Below are positions 1 to 6,537 of a DNA stretch of 8,733 nucleotides, piece by piece. Made by a program: the position numbers and the translations under genes. Source of the DNA: an uncultured Ruminococcus sp. (GTDB lineage: Bacteria > Bacillota > Clostridia > Oscillospirales > CAG-272); contig CACXCL010000031.1 in NCBI GenBank assembly GCA_902766115.1, forward strand, positions 1 to 8,733, given 5' to 3'. The number at the start of each line of letters is the position of its first letter. The stretch's first letter is position 1. The notes below the pieces were generated by a model, which did no database searches, was not told the origin of the DNA, and worked only from the letters and a program-made list of their open reading frames with translations.

Positions 1-510
1 GACTCCGCCGGGGTTGTTTCTCGGGATGACCCTGTTGTTGTGGATGACGATGCCGTTGTGGATGACGGTCATGACGGCGGGCTCTTTGATCGAGCCGTCT
101 TTGTTCAGCTTGGCGGCGCGGACGATAATATCATAGGTCTGCCACTGCTCCGGAGGCAGGGAAGCGTTGACCCGGGGCGGGAATATGCCGTAGACGGCGC
201 CGCACTCATCGTCGGTGGGCTTGTTGCCCCATGAATCGAGCACCTGGATCTCATAGCATCCGTGTACGTAAACTCCGCTGTTGCCTTTCCACTGACCCTC
301 CCGGTCGGGCTGATCGGGAATGCGGAACTCCACGTGTACGTGAGCGTCGCCGTACTCGTATTTCGACACCAGGTGACCGCGGGTGACGGTCATGGCGCCA
401 TCCTTTATCTCCCACTCGGGCACGCCCTTTTTATCCGGGACCTCGTCGTCCCAGGCGTAAAAGTTGTCGAGGTTTTTGCCGTCAAAGAGGATGACCTTGT
501 TATCTTCCAT
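1..510 (-). CDS. DUF1080 / 3-keto-disaccharide hydrolase-domain protein, C-terminus cut by window edge
   Basis: The 170 visible residues start at ATG 508-510 and run open to base 1. They match the DUF1080 (3-keto-disaccharide hydrolase, PF06439) beta-sandwich pattern: an N-terminal ILFDGKNLDNF (7-17), a W-x-I-x-DGAM strand (33-40), GNSGVYVHGCYEIQVLDSW (76-94), GAVYGIFPP (104-112), the EQWQTYDI strand (121-128) and a VIHNGIVIHNN strand (149-159). I estimate 30-50 residues are missing at the C-terminus. Family members bind or cleave carbohydrate; some act on 3-keto-glycosides. The exact substrate cannot be read here. No signal peptide or lipobox is present, so a cytoplasmic location is inferred. 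Many relatives in Bacteroidota and Planctomycetota are exported. The start is the only ATG I find in this frame downstream of the putative promoter at 605-634. The Shine-Dalgarno sequence is weak (GAG about 8 bases upstream). The gene follows dxs after 147 bases and is probably a separate unit. Confidence 0.82.
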   Translation of the reverse strand, partial: MEDNKVILFDGKNLDNFYAWDDEVPDKKGVPEWEIKDGAMTVTRGHLVSKYEYGDAHVHVEFRIPDQPDREGQWKGNSGVYVHGCYEIQVLDSWGNKPTDDECGAVYGIFPPRVNASLPPEQWQTYDIIVRAAKLNKDGSIKEPAVMTVIHNGIVIHNNRVIPRNNPGGV

Positions 511-524
511 ATAAATCTCGTTTT

Positions 525-540
525 GCGCGGGAGACCGCGC
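525..540 (-). promoter_or_regulatory. GC hairpin in the DUF1080 leader
   Basis: A perfect 6-bp inverted repeat, GCGCGG/CCGCGC with a four-base TCTC loop on the minus strand, ends 14 bases before the ATG. No U-tract follows, so it is not an intrinsic terminator. Its position and the weak ribosome site suggest it could influence translation, but this region is very GC-rich and the fold could be incidental. Confidence 0.3.
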
Positions 541-604
541 GCGGGCCGCGGGGGAAAATTTGCATGGGTCTGCAGATCCGCGGGTCCGTTGTCTTCCGTA
601 GAAT

Positions 605-634
605 ATATTACATCATTGCCTGAGCCGCTGTCAA
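605..634 (-). promoter_or_regulatory. Probable SigA-type promoter of the DUF1080 gene
   Basis: Reading the minus strand, TTGACA (629-634) is followed after 18 bases by TAATAT (605-610). The -35 is a consensus match; the -10 is weaker and the spacer one base longer than ideal. Transcription would start near base 598, leaving a leader of about 88 bases before the ATG at 510. The site lies just past the dxs stop codon, so the DUF1080 gene could be expressed independently of the upstream operon. Confidence 0.5.
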
Positions 635-657
635 GAAGAAGATCGGTTTTTTCCGTA

Positions 658-2511
658 TTATTTGTCGTCCTTCAGGGAATCCAGCGCCTTCTCCGCAAGT
701 CCGTCGGCGTCGAGCCCGTACATTTTGAAAAGGCTGTCGAGATCGCCGTGAGGAGGGAACTCCCCGCCGACGGCGACACTGACGGTCTTTCCGCGGTATC
801 CGGCTTCCGTGAGCGCCGAGGAAACGATCTCGCACCAGCCGCCGGAAAGAACGCCTTCATCGGCGATGATAACGGACCCCGCACCCTCGAGGAGAGGGAG
901 GATCTCATCCGTCGGAACGGGGAAAAGCCGGCTCACGCGCACGACTCCGACCGCGGCGTCTGCCGAGGCGATCTCAGCGGCTCCGGCGGCGTGAGCGGTC
1001 AGCCTGCCGTGTGTGAGGATGACGGCGTCGGCGCCGTCTGTTCCGTAGGAGAAAGTAAAGTCGCCCCGTTTTGCGAACTTCTCCCTCGGGTAGACCGCCT
1101 CTCTCCCTTTGGGATAGCGGATCACGTCGATGGAACCGGATCCGACGGAGCCGCGGATCATCCCGTCAAGCTCGGCATAGGAATCCGGCTCGTAAATGGC
1201 GACTGACGGGATCGCGGAGAACAGCGCAGTATCGAATATCCCCTGATGGGAGCATCCGTCTCCTGCCACAAATCCCGCGTGGGAGACGAGAAGGGTGAAC
1301 GGCAGCTTCTGCATTGAGACGTCGTGAAGAAGCTGATCAAAGGCGCGTTCGGCAAATGTAGAATAAATCGCACATACCGGTTTCATCCCGCCGATCGCCA
1401 GTCCGGAGGCAAAAGTCACCGCGTGTTCTTCCGCGATACCTACGTCGAAAAACCGGTCCGGGAACTTTTCTGCAAATGCCGAAAGTCCGGTCCCCTCCGG
1501 CATGGCGGCGGTGACGGCGCAGATCTTGTCGTCCTCCCCGCCCATCTCGCAGAGAGTATCCGATACAGCTGAGGTGAACGACCTGCCGGAGGCCGCGACG
1601 CCCTCTCCGGTATCGAACGGGGGAGTGAAATGATACTTCCCGGGATCGGCCTCGGAGAAGGGATAACCAAGCCCCTTTTTTGTTTTCACGTGGACGAGGG
1701 TGCATTCTTCTCTCGTCTTCGCCTCGCCGAGGACACGGAGCAGCTTTTTTATATCGTTTCCGTCCACGGGACCGAGATACTCCAGCCCCAGGGACTCGAA
1801 CATATTGGTGTTCAGAAAGAGCCGTTTTACGGCTTCCTTTATCCTCCTTGCGCCGCGGACGAGGTGGCGTCCGATGAGCGGCACGTGCATGAAAAATCTT
1901 TTCAGCCTGTATTTGAATGAAAAATACCGTCCGCTCGTTCTGACGCGGGAGAGATACTTTGACAGTCCGCCCACGTTGTCGGAGATGGACATGCCGTTGT
2001 CGTTCAGAACGACGATCAGCTTCAGCCCGCGCTCCGCGCAGTTGTTCAGCGCCTCGTAGATCATCCCGTTTGTGAACGAGCCGTCTCCCGCCACGGCGAC
2101 GGTGTACGAGTCCTCTCCGCGGAGCTTTTTTGAATGAGCTATTCCCAGCGCGGCGGAAACGGACGGACCGCTGTGACCGGCGGTCACCGTGTCGTAGACG
2201 CTCTCTTCCCGGTTTGAAAAGCCGGACAGTCCTCCGGTCTGCCTCAGAGTGCCGAAGACGTCCCGGCGGCCGGTGATAAGCTTGTGCGTGTAGCACTGGT
2301 GACCCACGTCGAACACGATCGTGTCCCGAGGCGTGTCAAAAACGTAGTGAAGAGCCAAAGTCAACTCCACCGTGCCGAGATTCGAGGCCAGATGGCCCCC
2401 GTTTTCCGACACGGTGTCGAGAATCTTTTTTCTTATTTCTTCCGCCAGAGGCGGGAGCTCGTCTATCGGGAGCTCCCGCAGATCCTCCGGCGATTGTATT
2501 CTTTCGAGCAT
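658..2511 (-). CDS. dxs: 1-deoxy-D-xylulose-5-phosphate synthase, divergent form
   Basis: The 617-residue protein has the usual length for Dxs, which joins pyruvate and glyceraldehyde 3-phosphate using thiamine diphosphate in the first step of the MEP isoprenoid pathway, in the cytoplasm. Visible motifs: GGHLASNLG (38-46), VGHQ (69-72), the GDG diphosphate-binding start (142-144) with NDN (170-172), GPVDG (247-251), KTKKG (276-280), the catalytic glutamate in GIAEEHAVTF (E361, matching E. coli E370), YSTFAER (383-389), H422, and RYPKGR (465-470). Several usually invariant places differ: GHSGPS (112-117) replaces GHSSTS, NGM replaces GGM after the GDG motif, and SHAG (410-413) replaces DRAG, so the phosphate-binding arginine (E. 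coli R420) is H411. Shine-Dalgarno GGAGGGA lies 6-7 bases before the ATG. The gene sits 55 bases after dnaB, probably in the same transcript. A paralogue with changed substrate preference is possible; a plain transketolase is excluded by the motif set. Confidence 0.9.
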   Translation of the reverse strand: MLERIQSPEDLRELPIDELPPLAEEIRKKILDTVSENGGHLASNLGTVELTLALHYVFDTPRDTIVFDVGHQCYTHKLITGRRDVFGTLRQTGGLSGFSNREESVYDTVTAGHSGPSVSAALGIAHSKKLRGEDSYTVAVAGDGSFTNGMIYEALNNCAERGLKLIVVLNDNGMSISDNVGGLSKYLSRVRTSGRYFSFKYRLKRFFMHVPLIGRHLVRGARRIKEAVKRLFLNTNMFESLGLEYLGPVDGNDIKKLLRVLGEAKTREECTLVHVKTKKGLGYPFSEADPGKYHFTPPFDTGEGVAASGRSFTSAVSDTLCEMGGEDDKICAVTAAMPEGTGLSAFAEKFPDRFFDVGIAEEHAVTFASGLAIGGMKPVCAIYSTFAERAFDQLLHDVSMQKLPFTLLVSHAGFVAGDGCSHQGIFDTALFSAIPSVAIYEPDSYAELDGMIRGSVGSGSIDVIRYPKGREAVYPREKFAKRGDFTFSYGTDGADAVILTHGRLTAHAAGAAEIASADAAVGVVRVSRLFPVPTDEILPLLEGAGSVIIADEGVLSGGWCEIVSSALTEAGYRGKTVSVAVGGEFPPHGDLDSLFKMYGLDADGLAEKALDSLKDDK

Positions 2512-2566
2512 GAGACGATCCCTCCGGACGACTGTCAGATACGGTACCCGTGCGCCGGGGCCGCCG

Positions 2567-3913
2567 TCAGTCCACCGCGCTTGACAGCTCCGGACTCAGG
2601 TTGGTGAACTTTGTGTACTGACCGATAAACCCGAGTTTCACCTTTTCAAGGGAGCCGTGACGGTTTTTCGCCACGATGACCTCGGCGAGACTCTTGGTGT
2701 TTTCCTTATCCTTGTAATACTCGTCCCGGTAGAGGAAGAGAACGATATCCGCGTCCTGCTCGATGGCTCCGGAGTCGCGGAGGTCGGACAGCATGGGACG
2801 CTTGTCGGGTCTTCCCTCGGGTCCGCGGGAGAGCTGCGCGCAGGCGATGACCGGGACGTTGAGCTTCTTCGCCAGCAGTTTCAGGCCGCGGGAGATATCG
2901 CCGACCTCCTGAACGCGGTTCTCGTTACGCCGTTTTTCGTCGCCCTGCATGAGCTGGAGATAGTCGATGACTATGAGTCCGGGGTTTTTCACCCTTCTCA
3001 TTTTCGCTATGACGTTCGCCACGGAAGCGCCCGGGGTGTCGTCGATCAGGATATCGAGCTCGGCGAGCTTTGACGCCGCGTAAGCTATGGATTTCCACTC
3101 GGGATCGTCGATCCGTCCGGTCCTCATCTTATAGCTGTCCACCTGCGCCTCGCTGGAAAGCATCCTGAGAGCAAGCTGTTCTCCCGACATTTCAAGGGAG
3201 AATATGCAGACGGTCTTGCCGAGTTTTTCCGCCGCCTGGGTGGCGATATTCATTGCGAACGCGGTCTTTCCCATTCCGGGGCGCGCCCCCACGAGGATAA
3301 GGTCGCTTCCGCTGAGACCGACGATCACGTTGTCCAGCGCGGGAAAACCCGTCGGAGTCCCGATGTTCAGTTCGGGATCCAGTTTTCTCTCTCGTATCTG
3401 CTGCTGCACGGTCGCCACCAGCTGCTTGAGCGGGACGAAGGACTTGTTTTCCCTGTCGTCTGCGATGGAGTAGACTCTCTCCTCCGCGCTCTCAAGCTGG
3501 AGATCCGCGTCGTCCGCGTCTGCGGAGTAGGCGTCCTCCGCGATCTTCTCTCCGGTTTTTATGAGCCGGCGCAGTACCGCCTCGTTCCTCACGATCCTGG
3601 CGTAGTCCTCGGCGTTGGACGCCGTCGGGACCGCGTCCGCGATGAGCTTCAGATACTCTCTTCCGCTTTCCTCGTCGAAGACTTCGTTGTTCTTCAGCTC
3701 CGACAGGAGGGTCACCACGTCGATGTTCTTGCTTTTCAGGTACATGCTCAGCATGATCCTGAAAATCTCCGCGTGATCCTCCACGTAAAAGTCGTCGCTC
3801 GTGACGATCATGGAAACCTTGTCCATGCAAGCGGGATCTATCATTACGGACGCCAGGACCGCCTGCTCGGCGTCAAGAGAGAACGGCATTCTCCTTTGCA
3901 GTTCTTCGTTCAT
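2567..3913 (-). CDS. dnaB: Replicative DNA helicase DnaB (DnaC in Bacillus naming)
   Basis: The 448-residue protein is a full-length hexameric replicative helicase, the ATP-driven motor that unwinds DNA at the fork and recruits primase. The N-terminal DnaB domain covers about residues 8-110 (PFSLDAEQAVLASVMID at 10-26) and a linker helix follows. The RecA-like C-terminal domain has Walker A GARPGMGKT (209-217), the catalytic glutamate in SLEMS (E241), Walker B LIVIDY (313-318), the H4 segment ending ACAQLSR (357-363), RDSGAIEQDAD (379-389), and the trans-acting arginine finger in AKNRHG (R418). No intein or truncation is visible. Shine-Dalgarno GGAGAT (3918-3923) is four bases from the ATG, just downstream of a GC hairpin. 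It lies 66 bases after rplI, the normal Firmicutes neighbour. Confidence 0.97.
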   Translation of the reverse strand: MNEELQRRMPFSLDAEQAVLASVMIDPACMDKVSMIVTSDDFYVEDHAEIFRIMLSMYLKSKNIDVVTLLSELKNNEVFDEESGREYLKLIADAVPTASNAEDYARIVRNEAVLRRLIKTGEKIAEDAYSADADDADLQLESAEERVYSIADDRENKSFVPLKQLVATVQQQIRERKLDPELNIGTPTGFPALDNVIVGLSGSDLILVGARPGMGKTAFAMNIATQAAEKLGKTVCIFSLEMSGEQLALRMLSSEAQVDSYKMRTGRIDDPEWKSIAYAASKLAELDILIDDTPGASVANVIAKMRRVKNPGLIVIDYLQLMQGDEKRRNENRVQEVGDISRGLKLLAKKLNVPVIACAQLSRGPEGRPDKRPMLSDLRDSGAIEQDADIVLFLYRDEYYKDKENTKSLAEVIVAKNRHGSLEKVKLGFIGQYTKFTNLSPELSSAVD

Positions 3914-3917
3914 TGCG

Positions 3918-3944
3918 ATCTCCGTTCTGCCGCGTCTGCGCGGC
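3918..3944 (-). promoter_or_regulatory. Hairpin and ribosome-binding site in front of dnaB
   Basis: On the minus strand a perfect 6-bp stem (GCCGCG/CGCGGC, loop CAGA, 3929-3944) is followed by AGAAC and then the GGAGAT ribosome site (3918-3923). No U-tract follows, so it is not a terminator. Nearly the same module precedes rplI. It could mark mRNA processing, protect a 5' end or tune initiation; which of these is inference. Confidence 0.4.
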
Positions 3945-3979
3945 GAAAATGATGAAATAGAGGAGCAGTCCGACCGGCG

Positions 3980-4438
3980 TCACGCCTCGGTGACGATCAC
4001 GTTCACGGTACCCGTGACGGAGGTGTGGAGCTTCACCGGCACCTCGAAGGGACCGAACTGCTTTATGGGCTCGCTGAGACTTATCTTCCTCTTGTCGATG
4101 ACGACGCCGCACTGCTTTTCCAGCTCGTCTGCGATGTCCTTGGCAGTGACGGAACCGTAGAGCTTCTTCGAGTCCCCGCCGGCGTCTCCGGCTTTGAGCT
4201 TGAATTTCACGGTGACCCCCTCCAGCTTTTCCGCCGTCTCTTTTGCCGCCGCAAGCTCCAGTTCCGCCTTGTGGGCTTTGGACGCCTCCCGGTTCTTTAT
4301 CTCGTTGAGCACGGAGCCCGACGCCTCTGCGGCGAGTCCCTTCGGGAACAGGAAGTTGCGCGCGTATCCGTCGGACACGTTGACGATCTCGTCCTTCTTG
4401 CCCTTGCCCTTTACGTCCTGTAAAAGTACGACTTTCAT
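3980..4438 (-). CDS. rplI: 50S ribosomal protein L9
   Basis: The 152-residue protein matches bacterial L9, a two-domain protein joined by a long helix that binds 23S rRNA near the L1 stalk and limits frameshifting. The N-domain begins MKVVLLQDVKGKGKKDEIV and holds the signature GYARNFLFPKGLA (24-36). The charged connecting helix spans about 42-75. The C-domain contains LYGSVTAKDIADEL (93-106), IDKRKI (114-119) and a closing beta-rich end. A few extra residues (DAGGDSKK, 85-92) sit before the LYGSVT motif. The reading frame extends upstream to 4573, but the ATG at 4436-4438 is chosen because the conserved N-terminus begins there and GGAGAT (4444-4449) lies five bases before it. The gene follows gdpP by 65 bases. 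Confidence 0.97.
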   Translation of the reverse strand: MKVVLLQDVKGKGKKDEIVNVSDGYARNFLFPKGLAAEASGSVLNEIKNREASKAHKAELELAAAKETAEKLEGVTVKFKLKAGDAGGDSKKLYGSVTAKDIADELEKQCGVVIDKRKISLSEPIKQFGPFEVPVKLHTSVTGTVNVIVTEA

Positions 4439-4443
4439 ATCAT

Positions 4444-4470
4444 ATCTCCGTTTCCGCCGCCACGGGCGGC
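4444..4470 (-). promoter_or_regulatory. Hairpin and ribosome-binding site in front of rplI
   Basis: On the minus strand a perfect 6-bp stem (GCCGCC/GGCGGC, loop CGT, 4456-4470) is followed by GGAAAC and the GGAGAT ribosome site (4444-4449). It is preceded by an A/C-rich, G-poor stretch (about 4471-4492). Read on the plus strand, the same hairpin is followed by a T-rich tract (4471-4491) and resembles an intrinsic terminator. No plus-strand gene ends there, so that would act only on antisense transcripts. Confidence 0.4.
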
Positions 4471-4503
4471 TGTTTTGTTTTGGTTTGTTTTCTGCGGTAA
4501 GTC

Positions 4504-6528
4504 TTATCCCAGGCTGTCGAAGTACTCGTCGATGGCGGCCTTGAGGCGCACCTCCGCCTCGTCGGGGGTGCATCCCCTGATCTGTGTCCCCGCGGTGTCG
4601 AAATGACCGCCCCCCTCCAGCTTTTCAAGGATAAGCTGGACGTTTATCTCGCCGGAGGACCGTGCGGAGATGTGGATCACGTCGCCGAGCTTCACGATGG
4701 CGAACGCCGCCTTGATCCCGCGGACGCCTATGAGGTTGTCCGCGACCGTGGAGGCAAGCACCTTGTCCGAGGTGCCCCCCTCTCCGTCCGTATCGCAGAC
4801 CGTGATCGCGGTGCATTGCCTGTACACTCTGACTCCGGAGCGGAATTTCGCTTCCTTCACGAAGCTGTCGAGTCCCGACTTGAACAGCTCCTGCACCGCC
4901 TCGGGAGTCGCGCCGTTATCGTGCAGGTAGAGCGCCGCGCCGTAAGTCCGCGCTCCGGTGGAGCGGGTGAACTTCTTCGTGTCGAGAATGATGCCGCTGA
5001 GCATCAGATTTGCCTCGCCGGTGCCCACGAATCCCGCGGGGAGCACCTGTTCCATCATTTCAGCCACCAGCTCGCATGCGCTGGACGCTTTCGTCTCGAT
5101 GTACTCTATATCGGGGCGGCGGGCGAACTCCGCGTGTTTCCTGTGGTGATCGATGACGGCGTATCCGCCGCAAACTCCGATAAGATCGGGACACTCCGAA
5201 ATGTCGATGTTGTTCACGTCGGTCATGATGACAAAGGAGTCGGTCCTGACAACGTCAAGGGCGGTCTCGGAGGTGATGAACAGATCGTCCTCCGCACCGG
5301 CGTCCCCGTCGTAGAGCGTACGGCAGAGCGCCACGTTCGGATCTTCCGGATCCGCGACGATGTGAACGTCCACGCCGCAGAATTCGGCGACGCGCGCCAG
5401 TCCCACGCAGGCGCCGACGGAGTCGTAGTCCGGGTACTTGTGTCCCATGATGAACACGCCGGACGACCGGGAAATGTGCATCAGAAGCTCGTTTGACACC
5501 ACGCGGGACTTGACGCCGCTCCTGCGCTGGGAGGCCTTGGTCCTCCCGCCGAAGAATTCGGTGCTGTCGTCGGATTTCACCACCACCTGGTCGCCGCCGC
5601 GCCCCAGCGCCATGTCGAGGGCAGCCCTGGCGGCCTTGTCCTTCTCGGCGAATTCGCCCCGGACTGAGGCGATCCCCATGGACACCGTAACGGGCAGCCG
5701 GTCGTTCCCGACTCTGATATCCCTGATGCTGTCGAGCACGTCGAACTTTGTTTCCTTATATCTGTCGAGGAATCTCTTTTCAAATATGAGAAGATACCTG
5801 TCTCTTTCGAATTCCTTGATGATCCCGTTGACGTCCGCCGCCCATTCTCTGAGGAACTCGTCGATTTTCGTCGCGGCGGGACGGAACGACTCGCCTTCGT
5901 TCTGAGAGAGCTCCGTCAAGTTGTCGATATAAACGTACGCCACGACCAGCTCGCTTTCTTCGATCCGCTGGCGGAAAAGGGCGAGCTCGTCGGTCGCCGC
6001 TTTGAATCCGGTGGCGGGAGCCGAGATGATGAGAAGGTCGCCTCTGCTTGACTTTATCTGCTGGGTCTCCGCGATGTAATACTCGTTCCCCAGCTCAAAC
6101 GTGAATCCGCCTTTGTTTTCCGCCGTGCTGAACTCCTCCGCGGAGACGCCCAGGACCTCTTCCACGGTCTTCCCGCTGACTCTTTTGAGGGCGGGGAGCA
6201 CGGAGGAGAGACCGCTGTTGCACCAGACGATCTTTCCGTCCTGGCGGCAGATCAGAACGGGAGACTCCAGCCTGTCAAGGCTGTCGAAGACCGCGCGGCT
6301 GAGGATCAGCCGGTCCTCTCCGGAGATCGTCGACGCGTTCTTTCCCCTCGAAATGAGGAAAACGGCAAGCGTCACCGCCGCGTAGATCAGCACCGCCACC
6401 GCCCCGGCGCGTAGCGCCCGGACGTGGAATCGGGCGACGGCTATGGCGTAGCACCCCAGCACGACCACCGCGAAAATACTGCAGATGAAGAACGGCAGAT
6501 TTTTCATAAATTTGTTTTTCTTGTTCAT
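4504..6528 (-). CDS. gdpP: c-di-AMP phosphodiesterase GdpP (YybT), DHH/DHHA1 family
   Basis: The 674-residue membrane protein has the full GdpP layout. Two transmembrane helices (about 10-33 and 41-60) are followed by a PAS-like domain (about 82-170) and a degenerate GGDEF domain (about 193-318) ending in GRGGDQ (309-313) instead of an active GGDEF loop. The DHH domain has GHKYPDYD (362-369; ligands H363, D367, D369), D437, VIDHH (458-462) and GIILDT (512-517; D516). The DHHA1 domain ends with GGGHFDTAGTQI (639-650). The family hydrolyses cyclic di-AMP to 5'-pApA, controlling potassium and osmotic balance and cell-wall stress resistance; PAS can bind heme. One variation is DVNN (437-440), where relatives usually have D-x-H. 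The first ATG is chosen; GAGG (6541-6544) overlaps the end of yybS, with a somewhat long spacing of about 12 bases. Only nine bases separate the two genes, suggesting coupled expression. Confidence 0.95.
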   Translation of the reverse strand: MNKKNKFMKNLPFFICSIFAVVVLGCYAIAVARFHVRALRAGAVAVLIYAAVTLAVFLISRGKNASTISGEDRLILSRAVFDSLDRLESPVLICRQDGKIVWCNSGLSSVLPALKRVSGKTVEEVLGVSAEEFSTAENKGGFTFELGNEYYIAETQQIKSSRGDLLIISAPATGFKAATDELALFRQRIEESELVVAYVYIDNLTELSQNEGESFRPAATKIDEFLREWAADVNGIIKEFERDRYLLIFEKRFLDRYKETKFDVLDSIRDIRVGNDRLPVTVSMGIASVRGEFAEKDKAARAALDMALGRGGDQVVVKSDDSTEFFGGRTKASQRRSGVKSRVVSNELLMHISRSSGVFIMGHKYPDYDSVGACVGLARVAEFCGVDVHIVADPEDPNVALCRTLYDGDAGAEDDLFITSETALDVVRTDSFVIMTDVNNIDISECPDLIGVCGGYAVIDHHRKHAEFARRPDIEYIETKASSACELVAEMMEQVLPAGFVGTGEANLMLSGIILDTKKFTRSTGARTYGAALYLHDNGATPEAVQELFKSGLDSFVKEAKFRSGVRVYRQCTAITVCDTDGEGGTSDKVLASTVADNLIGVRGIKAAFAIVKLGDVIHISARSSGEINVQLILEKLEGGGHFDTAGTQIRGCTPDEAEVRLKAAIDEYFDSLG

Positions 6529-6537
6529 TTTTATCAG

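Noticed and set aside
611..660. Intrinsic terminator after dxs
   Set aside because: Only a 3-bp CGG/CCG pairing around an A run is present, with no GC-rich stem followed by T's. Operon termination is unresolved.
262..1206. Plus-strand open frame of 314 codons across the DUF1080 leader and the end of dxs
   Set aside because: It is antisense to recognised genes, has low-complexity composition with no family resemblance, and is expected in GC-rich DNA.
1337..2296. Minus-strand open frame of 319 codons inside dxs in another frame
   Set aside because: It overlaps the conserved Dxs domain and encodes an Arg-rich, structureless product typical of a shifted frame.
4603..5496. Plus-strand open frame of 297 codons opposite gdpP
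   Set aside because: It is a mirror of the GdpP coding sequence; no ribosome site or recognisable domain was seen.
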